Source: Knoellia koreensis
GTDB taxonomy: Bacteria; Actinomycetota; Actinomycetes; Actinomycetales; Dermatophilaceae
Direction of reading: 5' to 3'
Length of the DNA: 64,000 nucleotides
Assembly: GCF_013041615.1 (NCBI RefSeq)
Contig: NZ_JABEPQ010000004.1
Location: 298,090 to 362,089, forward strand
The notes under the pieces are model-generated. The model was given only the letters and a program-made list of their open reading frames with translations, ran no database searches and was not told where the DNA came from. Numbering within the stretch: position 1 is the first letter of the stretch; each line of letters begins with the position of its first letter. Of the stretch, positions 54,500 through 63,309 are shown one piece after another. The translations under genes were made by a program, and so were the position numbers.

Positions 54500-55267
54500 G
54501 TGGGAACCGCCAGCCTCCCGAGGTACCAACCATCGCCCCGCACCGTGCCAGCGCTCGTCGCCGGCAGCCTGTGGACGCTCGCCCTCGCCACGGCCATCAC
54601 GCTGTGCCCGCGAGGCTGGCGCTCAGCCGACCTCACCAACCGCCTACTTAGCCTGTGGAGTCAGGGCTGGCTGTTCGCGACCGGCGCGAACGTCGTAATT
54701 GAGGGCGCCCAGCACCTCCACGGAATTGGCGCCTGCGTCGTCGTCTCCAACCACCAGTCGAACCTGGACCCGATCGTGCTCACCTCGACCTTCGGCGGGC
54801 GTATCCGCATCCTCACCAAACGAGAACTCTTCAGGGTACCGCTGCTGGGTTCGGCGCTGCGGACGATGGGCATGGTCGAGGTCAACCGCGACTCTCCAGA
54901 TCGGGCAACCATTGCCGCTGGCGCGGCACACGCACTCGACCAAGGCCTACCGCTCCTCGTGTTCCCCGAAGGCACCACCTCCAGAACCGGCGACCTATTG
55001 CCGTTCAAGCCCGGTGCCTTCCAGATCGCGATCAGGCACGGTGTTCCCATCATTCCGGTGCTAGTGACTGACAGTCGCGAGGTGTGGCCCGCCAAGCGAT
55101 TGAAGGTCAAAGCTGCGACGGTGCGCGTGGTGGTGACAGCGCCGCTGGCAACTGAGGGCTTGGCCGAGTCCCGCGTGGTGGATCTGAGCGCGATGGTTCG
55201 CGGACGGCTCGAGAATGCCTGGCGCGTCCGGTCCGAAGGCCAACACCCGCGGGGAATCGCCACATGA
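54500..55267 (+). CDS. 1-acyl-glycerol-3-phosphate acyltransferase (PlsC family)
   Basis: 255 aa membrane-associated acyltransferase of phospholipid synthesis. Catalytic block VVVSNHQSNLDPIVL (the H-x4-D motif), glycerol-phosphate binding FPEGTTSRTG and VPIIPVLVT. N-terminal hydrophobic helix (LVAGSLWTLALATAITL). GTG 54500 has no good ribosome site; GTG 54545 is an alternative. Complete. Confidence 0.86.
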   Translation: MGTASLPRYQPSPRTVPALVAGSLWTLALATAITLCPRGWRSADLTNRLLSLWSQGWLFATGANVVIEGAQHLHGIGACVVVSNHQSNLDPIVLTSTFGGRIRILTKRELFRVPLLGSALRTMGMVEVNRDSPDRATIAAGAAHALDQGLPLLVFPEGTTSRTGDLLPFKPGAFQIAIRHGVPIIPVLVTDSREVWPAKRLKVKAATVRVVVTAPLATEGLAESRVVDLSAMVRGRLENAWRVRSEGQHPRGIAT

Positions 55268-55674
55268 ACAGATGCCAGTCCGGTTACGCACCCCGAATGG
55301 GCACCTCAGCCGAGACGAACAGCGAGGGACACCATCACACCGCGACCATCCGCGGCGGCAGGGCGGAACCTGCCAAGGCGGATGAGAAAGCGGCTCTGTT
55401 AGTCGCTCTGTATGAGGGCCTCTCGTGAGGGCTGGTTGATCCAGGCCTCGGTGGGCAGTTTCGGGGGTTCGGGTCCGCGATGAGAATGACAAGCCGTCTT
55501 GGGCCCACTGTGATGACCTGGAATCCAAGTCGCCTTACCTGACCACGTTCTGCCGCGTCGGGGAGCACGGTCCCGAGCGTCACCGGCCGACAACTCGCGC
55601 CCGTTAGCGCCGTGCTGGCCTGCCAGGTGGGCGACCGGAACCAGTCGGTGTCGCCGCCGTTGATGCAGTGCCTT
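55268..55674. other. Intergenic stretch before ISL3 remnant
   Basis: About 400 bp with only weak open frames. May include the outer, non-coding part of the decayed insertion sequence that follows. Confidence 0.35.
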
Positions 55675-55708
55675 GCTTGTGACACCGTCGTGCGGCGGTG
55701 TCACAAGC
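55675..55708. repeat. 13-bp perfect inverted repeat
   Basis: GCTTGTGACACCG (55675-55687) and CGGTGTCACAAGC (55696-55708), 8-nt loop. Located just before the ISL3 transposase remnant; may be a terminator or regulatory hairpin. Confidence 0.6.
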
Positions 55709-55739
55709 AGCTCGGCTAGCGCCCGAGGACGCCGGAGGT

Positions 55740-56160
55740 CACGTGCGCCGCCACTGGTGCACCGTGTGCGGTGACGTGTGGCGCCTCAACATGACGCGGA
55801 CGGCCACGCCACCGGCGAAGGTCTTGCGCCGCGGGCTGGGGTGGGCGCTGGAAGGCATCGTCTGCCAGGACCTGACCGGCTCGCGGGCCGCCGAGGGCCT
55901 CGGCGTGTCAGGTACACCGCCAACGACGCGGTCCTGGCCGAGGGCGATCGCTGCTGGTCAACAACCCCGCCTTGTTCGCCGACGTGGGGTTGACGGGGTG
56001 AACGAGGACGTCTAGTGGCACACGAGGCGGGGACATGTACCTGAGGTAGTGACGTGACCGGAATCCGTGACGGGACCGGCCAGGCGCCGTGCTCGACATG
56101 GTCGAGGCCGCCCAAGCAGGCGTTTCTTCCGGCACGACACAGTGTGTCCTTCTGCGGGTT
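55740..56160 (+). pseudogene. ISL3-family transposase remnant
   Basis: Fragments of an ISL3 transposase in three frames: VRRHWCTVCGDVWRL (zinc finger) and GLGWALEGIVCQDLTGSRAA with AEGLGV in frame one, then TANDAVLAEGDR in the next, then pieces resembling GVDEHVW and LTGIRDGTGPARLLDM. Multiple frameshifts and stops, the C-terminal two thirds missing. A decayed insertion next to the secretion operon. Confidence 0.72.
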
Positions 56161-56205
56161 CTGACGGTGCCCAACAGTGGGCAGTGACGCACCACCTACA
56201 GCGGA

Positions 56206-57339
56206 TTACGAAGCGGACATCGGCGTCTCACGATCACCGAGCGCCGGGCATCTGGCTGATGCCGCCGGGAGCCGACCGGACCCGTAGGCTTCCGCGTAGT
56301 ACAGGACGTCGTTGACGTACCAGTCGGCGTGGTTGTAGGCGAGCAGCGCCCGGCGGACTCCGTCGGCGCCGGTTCGGGCGCCGGTGTGGTCGAGGTAGTT
56401 GGCGGCGGAGTGGATGCTGTCGGCCTTGTTGTTGATGTCGGCTCGTCGGTCGCCGTCTCCGTCGACGCCGAAGCTGGCCCAGGTGGCGGGCATGAACTGC
56501 ATGACCCCTCTGGCGCCGGCCGACGATACCCCGGTGATGCGGCCGTGGGCGGTCTCTTCCATGCCGATCCCGGCGAGCAGCTGCCAGGGGATCCCGTACT
56601 TCCATCCGGCCTCGATGTAGAGCCGGAGGATGTCCTCGGGGATCGGCTGGGGCGGGTTGTGCAGGGAGTTCCGCCTCGGCTGCCCGGGTGGTGGCAGCGG
56701 CGCGTTCGATTCGTCCGACGGAACCGCCTCGCGTGGTCCCGCCGCCACCGCGCCGGAGGGTCCGACGGCCCGCCCGTCGAGGGGTGCGCCGTGGCTGCGC
56801 ATGAACCCGATCGGGTCGACGCGTTCGCCGTCGGCGATGACCTCGAAATGGAGGTGGTTGCCGGTGCTGGCGCCGGTGGAGCCCTCGACGCCGAGCTGCT
56901 GTCCGACGGCGACGGTGGCGCCGGCAGCGATGGCGGGGTCGATGGTGGCGAGGTGGGCGTAGCGGGTCTGGATGCCTCCGGCGTGCTGGAGGTCGACGAC
57001 GTTGCCGTAGCCGGTGGTGTCCCAGCCGGCCCGGACGACTCGGCCGGTCGCGACGGCGACGATGGGGCCGGGTCCGGGCTGGGAGGACATGTCCTGTCCG
57101 CCGTGGAAGTTCATCCGTTTGAAGACGGGGTGGTAGCGCCAGCCGATGCCGCGGGGGGACAGGGTGTAGGCCTGGACGAACGGCGGTCGCCACGTGCCGG
57201 TCGCGGGCACCGCTCCCCCACACACGCTCGAGGCGTTCCCTGCGGCTGACCCCGCGGCACCGGCGACCATGAGCGCGACGAGCAGCGGCGCGCACACGAC
57301 CGCGAGGACGAGCGCCGCGACGGCGAGGACCTTGCCCAC
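56206..57339 (-). CDS. Secreted M23 endopeptidase plus lytic transglycosylase of the conjugation system
   Basis: 377 aa cell-wall hydrolase that opens peptidoglycan for the secretion channel. N-terminal membrane anchor/signal (VLAVAALVLAVVCAPLLVAL). The M23/LytM domain has RYHPVFKRMNFHGGQD and GNHLHFEV (Zn-binding His/Asp set). The C-terminal transglycosylase domain has GIGMEETAHGRITGVSS, GARGVMQFMPATWASFG and ALLAYNHADWYV (catalytic Glu in the first motif). GTG 57339 with AAGGG upstream. Last gene of the minus-strand T4SS operon. Confidence 0.9.
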   Translation of the reverse strand: MGKVLAVAALVLAVVCAPLLVALMVAGAAGSAAGNASSVCGGAVPATGTWRPPFVQAYTLSPRGIGWRYHPVFKRMNFHGGQDMSSQPGPGPIVAVATGRVVRAGWDTTGYGNVVDLQHAGGIQTRYAHLATIDPAIAAGATVAVGQQLGVEGSTGASTGNHLHFEVIADGERVDPIGFMRSHGAPLDGRAVGPSGAVAAGPREAVPSDESNAPLPPPGQPRRNSLHNPPQPIPEDILRLYIEAGWKYGIPWQLLAGIGMEETAHGRITGVSSAGARGVMQFMPATWASFGVDGDGDRRADINNKADSIHSAANYLDHTGARTGADGVRRALLAYNHADWYVNDVLYYAEAYGSGRLPAASARCPALGDRETPMSAS

Positions 57340-57354
57340 GACGAAGCCCTTGGC

Positions 57355-58881
57355 TCAGGCCGCGCCGGTGAGGGCGTCGTTGGTGAAGGCGATCTCGAGC
57401 TCGGCGGGGTGTAGGACCGTTTGGACCTTGTAGGCCTGTTCGCCGACGCACCAGAGGGCGCGGCCTTTGCCGTTCATGGCCCACCCGGTGACCAGGTCGC
57501 GGGCGATCGGCCCGAGGCCGAGGAGGGTCTCGAGCTCAGCGGCGACGGCGGCGTCCTGGCCGTGCAGGATCTTGATGTCGGCCAAGTGGAGCAGGTCCTT
57601 GGCGATGGTGACCGCTTGGGAGCCGGTGTCACCGGCGGACAGCAGGTCGGAGGGTTTGTGGGCGACGGCGAACTGGATGTCGCCGTCGCGGCGGGACAGG
57701 CGCAGGTCGGCGTCGAAGCTCTTGACCGCCTCCGGGCCGAGGCGCAGCTGCTTCCACGACTCGTCCCGTACGACGATCCGCAGGTCACCCGGGGTGGCGG
57801 TCTCGCGCATGGCGCGGCCCCAGGAGTTGAGGCAGGTCAGGGCGATGCCGACGGCGTCGTCACCGAGGGGCTCGAGCCGGGACAGGCTCAGGGACTGGAT
57901 GGGCGCGTGCCAGTCGACGTCGACGGTGGTGTGGTCATCGAACAGGCCAGCCAAGGCCCCGGTGACGAGCTGGCCGAGGGCGTCGCGCAGCAGCCGGGTG
58001 CCGTCGAGGAACTGCTGCCGGCTGGCGTACCGGCATTCGGTGACGAGGGCGTCGGTGGGCGTGTCGAGGGCCTGCCACAGCTGGGGGATGGTGACCTCCC
58101 GCAGCCGGCTCTGCCCGTGGGCGTAGCCGGTGAGGTCGGCCAGGGCGGTCTTGACGACGACCTCGTCACTGGGACCGAACGGGACCCGGGTGTCGCCGAT
58201 GCGCTGACTGCCGACGAGGCCGCGGATGAGGGTGAGCCAGCGGGCGAAGACGACCGCGGCCCGGGCCTGCGCGGCCGCGGCGTCGAGGTGCTCCCAGCCT
58301 GCGCCGAGGGGCCCGAACGCGAGCGGGTTGATCCGGGCGGGCAGGCCGTGGCCGATCGCGAAGGGCTGCACTTCGAGGGCGTGGCAGAGCTTCTCGTACT
58401 CGTCCTTGGGGTCGCCGACGATGAGGGTGCGGTAGCCGAAGTCCATCATCCGCAGCACGAACGCCTTGACGGTCGCACTCTTGCCGCGGCCGGGTTTGCC
58501 GAACGCGAAGACGTTCGGGTTGGTAACGGGCACGTCGTCGCGCAGCACCCACCCGAGCGGGTCGGCGTAGAAGCTGCCGCCGGAGAGCTGGTCGATGCCC
58601 ATCTGCGCGCCGGTCGGCGGCAGCCCGGGCGCGGAGATGAACGGCCACAGGACCGGCGCCTGGTCGGAGGTCATCCGCCACGCCGCCACGGGGGCGGTCG
58701 CGGCGGCCCACCCGCGTCCGGTATGCCGCTGACCGCGCTTGGGCGCGTAGCGGAACAGTCGCGGTTCGCGCCCGTTGCGGACCGGCTGCGGTGAGGCGGG
58801 CAGGTCGTGGCCGAAGTCGGCGAGCAGACGGGCCACTCCCCTACCCCGTCGCCCCGCGCCGCGGGCTCCCCGGGGGGTCAT
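57355..58881 (-). CDS. VirB4/TraC-type conjugation ATPase
   Basis: 508-aa cytoplasmic ATPase that powers assembly of the secretion channel. Walker A FAFGKPGRGKSATVKAF (about residue 125), followed by RTLIVGDPKDEYEKL; Walker B-like LRIVVRDESWKQLR; C-terminal ATPase core with IAKDLLHLADIKILHGQD. ATG 58881 overlaps the SCO6880 stop (ATGA). Shorter than full VirB4 because the N-terminal part is encoded by the SCO6880-type neighbour. Confidence 0.88.
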   Translation of the reverse strand: MTPRGARGAGRRGRGVARLLADFGHDLPASPQPVRNGREPRLFRYAPKRGQRHTGRGWAAATAPVAAWRMTSDQAPVLWPFISAPGLPPTGAQMGIDQLSGGSFYADPLGWVLRDDVPVTNPNVFAFGKPGRGKSATVKAFVLRMMDFGYRTLIVGDPKDEYEKLCHALEVQPFAIGHGLPARINPLAFGPLGAGWEHLDAAAAQARAAVVFARWLTLIRGLVGSQRIGDTRVPFGPSDEVVVKTALADLTGYAHGQSRLREVTIPQLWQALDTPTDALVTECRYASRQQFLDGTRLLRDALGQLVTGALAGLFDDHTTVDVDWHAPIQSLSLSRLEPLGDDAVGIALTCLNSWGRAMRETATPGDLRIVVRDESWKQLRLGPEAVKSFDADLRLSRRDGDIQFAVAHKPSDLLSAGDTGSQAVTIAKDLLHLADIKILHGQDAAVAAELETLLGLGPIARDLVTGWAMNGKGRALWCVGEQAYKVQTVLHPAELEIAFTNDALTGAA

Positions 58882-60398
58882 GCGTCGCCCTTGCGGGTCA
58901 GGCTGACCCCCAGCGGGACGCAGCTGGCGGCGAAGCCGACGTCATGGGCGAGATCAAGCCGCAGCGGTGCGTAGCCGGCGCGGCGGATGGACGCGTCGAG
59001 CCGGCGCCCGTACTCGGCGACGCGGCACGTCTTGGGGACGGTGACGGTGGCGACGGCGTACGGGCGGGTCATGGCGTGGCCCCGGGCGAGCTTGGCGTCC
59101 ATGCCGCGGGTCCGGTCGGCCTCGGCGCGGGCCTTGGCGCGCTGCTTGACCTTGGCTTTGGCGCGCAGCTCGTCGCCGAGGTCGGCGGCCCACTCGCTGG
59201 TGGCGGAGCGCCGGTCGGCGGAGCTCTGTCGCAGGATCGGGTAGGCGACGAGCAGGCTGCGCCGTTCGCCGGGCTCGGTGGGGGTCAGCACCGGGGCGAG
59301 GGCCCCCATGGCGGCGCCGCGGGCGGGCAGCTTGAGGGTGGCGCTGACGGAGTTCCACGCGTCGTGGCTGTAGTGCCGCAGGACGGGGTCGGCGCCGGAG
59401 GGGCCGGCCAGCGCCCACGGCACCTCCGCGTTGACGCCTGGATCGGTGTCGCGGGCGGCGAGGGCCTCGATGACGCCGGCCCGGTCGCCGGGGGCGAACC
59501 CGGTCCGGCACGCGAGGGCGAGCTCGGGTGAGGTGAGCCAGTGGACGGCCGTCATGGCCATCGCACCGCGCAGGTGCGCCTCGACCTCGGCCATGAGGCC
59601 GTGCAGGACGCGGGCGCGTCCGTCGATGCCGCCGCCGGACTCTCTGGCGTCGCGGCTGATCCGGGCCTCGGGGGCGACGAGGGTGATGAAGGCCTCGGTG
59701 CGCACCGAGGCCCGGGTGAGGCCGGCCTGCAGGTCGTCGTTGACCCGGCGGGCCAGCGCGGGCCCGGGGTTTGAGTGGTGGGGGTGGCGGTGGCGGGCGG
59801 TCCACAGGTCGCGTTCGGCGCCGTCCTCGGGGACGGTGCGGAGGGTGAAGAGGATCTCGTCGACGAGCTCGGTGCGGGAGGCGAGGTCGAGCAGCTCGGC
59901 CAGGCCCGCGCCCTGCCGGGCCCGGTCGGTCGTCTCGGTGAGGCCGATGCCGGGGTGGACGATGGCGGCGGTGACGGCCCAGGTGCGGGCGGCGTGGTCC
60001 TGGATGATCGCGACCCGCTCCTGGGCGGGACCGGTCGGTGGGCCGTCGTGGATCTGGATGCCCTGCAGGATCCCGGGCAGGTCCGGGACTTTCAGGTCGC
60101 CGGCGCGGCCGGTGGCGGCGCGGGCGGCGAACCGGGTCCAGCCGGTCAGGCCCCCGATGGTGTGGGCGAGGGTGGCGAGCAGCCAGCCGGTCGCGGAGCG
60201 GCCGCGGATCGGGGTGACGGTCACGACGAGGACGAGCACCCACAGGACGAGCAACGCCAGGGCGGTCCGCCACTGGCCCTGCTGGATGGACCAGAAGACG
60301 GGCAGGCTCGCGGCGGCGATGGTGGCGAGCTGCCGGCCGGACAGGCCGAAGAACCAGCCGATCCGGTCGCGGCTGTAGTCGTGGTAGATGACGGCCAT
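58878..60398 (-). CDS. SCO6880-family T4SS protein (VirB3/VirB4 N-terminal-like)
   Basis: 506 aa. Starts with a soluble motif (YHDYSRDRIGWFFGLSGRQL) followed by two close membrane helices (LATIAAASLPVFWSIQQG and TALALLVLWVLVLVVTVTPI), then a large cytoplasmic domain. This is the SCO6880-family plan of Streptomyces-type conjugative elements, always next to a VirB4 ATPase. Strong AGGAAGG ribosome site before ATG 60398. Confidence 0.86.
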   Translation of the reverse strand: MAVIYHDYSRDRIGWFFGLSGRQLATIAAASLPVFWSIQQGQWRTALALLVLWVLVLVVTVTPIRGRSATGWLLATLAHTIGGLTGWTRFAARAATGRAGDLKVPDLPGILQGIQIHDGPPTGPAQERVAIIQDHAARTWAVTAAIVHPGIGLTETTDRARQGAGLAELLDLASRTELVDEILFTLRTVPEDGAERDLWTARHRHPHHSNPGPALARRVNDDLQAGLTRASVRTEAFITLVAPEARISRDARESGGGIDGRARVLHGLMAEVEAHLRGAMAMTAVHWLTSPELALACRTGFAPGDRAGVIEALAARDTDPGVNAEVPWALAGPSGADPVLRHYSHDAWNSVSATLKLPARGAAMGALAPVLTPTEPGERRSLLVAYPILRQSSADRRSATSEWAADLGDELRAKAKVKQRAKARAEADRTRGMDAKLARGHAMTRPYAVATVTVPKTCRVAEYGRRLDASIRRAGYAPLRLDLAHDVGFAASCVPLGVSLTRKGDA

Positions 60399-60415
60399 GC
60401 GCTTTGCTCACCTTC

Positions 60416-61936
60416 CTAGACGGGGATGATCGGTGTCGCGGCTGCGGCGCCACCGGCTGCCCCGGCACCACCGGTCGAGGCGGCCGCCGGGGAGGCGGCG
60501 CGTGACCCGCCGGCCGGGCCGCTGTTCGGGGCGCCGCCGGGGCCGTGGCCGGTGCGGGCCGCGGCGGGCAGGTCCTGCCCCGTGCCGGTCGGGGACGGCG
60601 CAGTGGGTGGAGTCGTCGGGAGCGTGGACGGGGCGGGGCCACCCGAGGGTCCGCCGGCGTCGTCGGTGCCGCCGGCATCATCGCCGCCGCCGTCGGGCCG
60701 CCCCGAGCTGCCGGAGTCGGTTCGGCGGCTGGCGGGCATGCCGCCGAAGTCGGGGTGCCAGGACTGGTGCCCGGCGCCGGTCTGGTTGGTGACGTCGGCT
60801 CCGACCGCGGCGCCCTTGGCTCCGACGGCCTGCATCAGCCCGAGCCCCGCTGCTGCCACCGCCCCGACGGGGCCGGCCAGGCCGAGCAGGCCCCGCTCGG
60901 CCTGCCCGAACCGGGCCCCGGTCGAGGCCTCCCCCGCGCTCTCGGCGTGGGATCGGCCCTGCCCGTCGGTGCTCGACGCCGCCGACGACGTCGACGCGGT
61001 GCCGGCGCCAGGGCGTCCGGCGAGCAGGCCCTGGATCCCGCCTTGGGCGGACAGGCCGGCGCGCAGGGCGGCGCCGGAGGGGGTGCCGGGGTCGACGAAC
61101 GCGAGGAGCTTGAACAGCGCGAGCGGGGAGACGGCGCCGATGAGGATGAGGATCACCCCGGGCAGGGCGGTGCCGACCGCGGCCATGGCCTTGTCAGAGA
61201 GGCCATTGGCGACGCCGGTGGTCATCTGCACGCCGAGGCCGAGGACCAGGACCATCAGGACCGGGGTGAACGCGGCGGCGTGGAACCAGCGCAGGCTCTT
61301 CCAGAACCACGACCTGCCGGCCTCGGAGACGAGCCCGGCCGCGGAGATCGGGGTCGTGGCGACGAGGACCATGAGCGCGCCGGCGCGGGTGAGCATGACC
61401 AGCAGGTGCCCGATCGCGGCGAGCCACAGCAGCAGCCCCATCAGCCCCAGGACGGTGGCGACGGTGGCGTCGACGAGGTCGCCGACCTGCAGCGGCTGCC
61501 ACGGCTGCCACGCCGACCAGGACTGCACCGACAGCAGCGTGTCCATCAGCGCCCGGGTCAGCCCGCCGCAGGCGGCGACGACCGCGACCCCGTAGACGAT
61601 CCACCCGGCCCAGACGATGACGAACTGGCCGGCGCCGACCACCACGGTCGCCAGCGACTTGCCGTCGCGGCGCAGCGCGGCGACGCCGAGCTGGACCATC
61701 GCCATCGTGGTCACGAGGGTGGCGGCGGCCCAGAACGTCACCCGGTACACCTGCCCGCCGGGCCCGTCCTCACTCAGGTCCGGGGAGAGGAAGGCGTCCA
61801 TCAGGTTCAGGACGAGGCGCATCATCCACAGGCCGGCGTTCCACAGGCCGAGCATCGCGACGGTCCATGCGTCGGCGACGGCCTTGCCGGCCGCGCCAGC
61901 CAGGCCAGCGAACAGGTCGACGATCCCGGGACCCAC
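60416..61936 (-). CDS. VirB6/TrbL-like polytopic channel protein
   Basis: 506 aa. The first 310 residues hold six to seven hydrophobic helices (among them VTFWAAATLVTTMAMVQLGV and LTRAGALMVLVATTPISAAG), as in the channel component VirB6/TrbL. The C-terminal 190 residues are a low-complexity Gly/Ala/Pro/Ser/Thr tail, likely disordered. GTG 61936 start, 3 bp from the upstream stop. Confidence 0.8.
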   Translation of the reverse strand: MGPGIVDLFAGLAGAAGKAVADAWTVAMLGLWNAGLWMMRLVLNLMDAFLSPDLSEDGPGGQVYRVTFWAAATLVTTMAMVQLGVAALRRDGKSLATVVVGAGQFVIVWAGWIVYGVAVVAACGGLTRALMDTLLSVQSWSAWQPWQPLQVGDLVDATVATVLGLMGLLLWLAAIGHLLVMLTRAGALMVLVATTPISAAGLVSEAGRSWFWKSLRWFHAAAFTPVLMVLVLGLGVQMTTGVANGLSDKAMAAVGTALPGVILILIGAVSPLALFKLLAFVDPGTPSGAALRAGLSAQGGIQGLLAGRPGAGTASTSSAASSTDGQGRSHAESAGEASTGARFGQAERGLLGLAGPVGAVAAAGLGLMQAVGAKGAAVGADVTNQTGAGHQSWHPDFGGMPASRRTDSGSSGRPDGGGDDAGGTDDAGGPSGGPAPSTLPTTPPTAPSPTGTGQDLPAAARTGHGPGGAPNSGPAGGSRAASPAAASTGGAGAAGGAAAATPIIPV

Positions 61937-61939
61937 GGC

Positions 61940-62947
61940 TCACCCCCGGTCCTCGGCCGCACCCGCGCCGGCGGTGGGGGCGGTAGCGGCGGGATCGTGG
62001 CTGCCGGCGGCTGCTGCGGGCTCGGCGTCGACCCACGTCTTCCACCCGGCCGCGATCGCCGGCTCGCTGCCCGGCCACGTCGACGGCGCCACGGCGGGCG
62101 GGTCGCCGGGGGCGATCATCCACCGCCCCCCAGCCGTGCCAGTCTGGTTGGGGTCGTCAGTGTCGATTGGCTGCCATCGCATCCGTTCGCAGTGGCCGTA
62201 GCCGATCCGCGCCTCGGACTCGATCACGGCGCGGACCTCGAGCAGCACGCAGGCGAGCACCCAGTCGGGACCGTCGGTGCCCTTGACCTGCGCCGCGGCC
62301 GGGGTGGCCATCACGACGGTGCGCAGGTCCTTCTCAGCGCCCATTCGCGCGGCGCCGAGGAACGAGCGGACGTGGCCGGTCAGCGACCACTCCCCCGGCC
62401 CGACACCGCCGGGCAGGGCCCACTGCTCGTGGACGGCGTGCACGACGGGGATGGACATCGCCTGCAGCACCGTGGTCTCGATCGCGGCCAGCTGGGCGAC
62501 CGCGCCTTCCGGGGTCCGTGGGAACCCGGACGGGACCATCGCCGGCCCCGCCGTCGTGGCGGGCGGGATGGTGATCGGGTCCGCGAGCTGGGTCGCCGGT
62601 GGGGCCGGCTGTGCGTCCGCCGGAGGAGCCGGGGGCATCGGGGCCGCGGCGATCCGGTCGCGCCGCTCGTCTCTGGTGAGCCCAGCAGCGGGTGAGCCGT
62701 CGGGGCGTATGCCGCTGGGCGGATTCCCGTGCGTGAGCTCGGCGGGCACCGGTGTGGCCTGCTCGGCCGGGGTGAGGGCGAAGTGGATGGCGTAGCCGAG
62801 GCCGGTCAGCAACAGCACGGCCGAGATCGTGGCGGCGGCGAGGACGGCGAGCAGCCTCCTGCGCCCCCAGCCGGGGTCACGCTCGGCGGCCGGGGCGAAC
62901 GACTGCGCTGGGGCGATCCGCAGGTCCGAGGTCGGGCGGGGCGTCAT
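61940..62947 (-). CDS. Bitopic T4SS-associated membrane protein (VirB8-like position)
   Basis: 335 aa: short cytoplasmic N-terminus, one helix (LAVLAAATISAVLLLTGLGY), a Pro/Ala-rich linker and an extracytoplasmic domain with HVRSFLGAARMGAEKDLRTV, then VLACVLLEVRA. Bitopic layout and position suggest a VirB8/TcpC-type bridging protein, not proven. ATG 62947 (TGATG overlap with the gene above); ATG 62956 possible. C-terminal 40 residues Ala/Gly-rich. Confidence 0.75.
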   Translation of the reverse strand: MTPRPTSDLRIAPAQSFAPAAERDPGWGRRRLLAVLAAATISAVLLLTGLGYAIHFALTPAEQATPVPAELTHGNPPSGIRPDGSPAAGLTRDERRDRIAAAPMPPAPPADAQPAPPATQLADPITIPPATTAGPAMVPSGFPRTPEGAVAQLAAIETTVLQAMSIPVVHAVHEQWALPGGVGPGEWSLTGHVRSFLGAARMGAEKDLRTVVMATPAAAQVKGTDGPDWVLACVLLEVRAVIESEARIGYGHCERMRWQPIDTDDPNQTGTAGGRWMIAPGDPPAVAPSTWPGSEPAIAAGWKTWVDAEPAAAAGSHDPAATAPTAGAGAAEDRG

Positions 62948-63309
62948 CAGATGCACCCCTGGCCGGTGATGGCCGCGACCATGCCGGGCAGCACCATGTA
63001 GGCGACCGCGGCGAGGAAGACGACCACGACGGCGACGACGCCGGCCTTGGAGGCGTGCGGCATCGAGAAGACGCGGCCGGCGACGATGGCGCCGATGCCG
63101 ACGATGATGCCGACCCCGAAGAGGACGAGGACGCCCCAGAGCACGTAGCCGGTGATCTGGTCGGCATACAGCTGGGCGTCGCCGGGGGCCTTGGGGCAGA
63201 TCCGGGCGGCCACGTCAGCGCGCCAGGCTGCAGACGCGGCGGTGAAGGTGGCGGTGGCGGTGGTGGCGGTGGTGGCGGTGGTGGCGGTGGTGGTCATCAG
63301 GCTGGTCAT
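62947..63309 (-). CDS. Two-helix pilin-like/TrbC-type membrane protein
   Basis: 120 aa. Thr/Ala-repeat N-terminus from a trinucleotide-rich tract, then ARICPKAPGDAQLYADQI, a helix YVLWGVLVLFGVGIIVGIGA, and a second helix AGVVAVVVVFLAAVAYMVLP. Two helices with a short loop match VirB2/TrbC pilin-like or membrane-assembly proteins. ATG 63309 overlaps the upstream stop (ATGA). Confidence 0.75.
   Translation of the reverse strand: MTSLMTTTATTATTATTATATFTAASAAWRADVAARICPKAPGDAQLYADQITGYVLWGVLVLFGVGIIVGIGAIVAGRVFSMPHASKAGVVAVVVVFLAAVAYMVLPGMVAAITGQGCI

Noticed and set aside
58954..60681. 575-aa minus-strand frame rich in Arg and Pro
   Set aside because: Overlaps the SCO6880-type gene in another frame and is low-complexity throughout.
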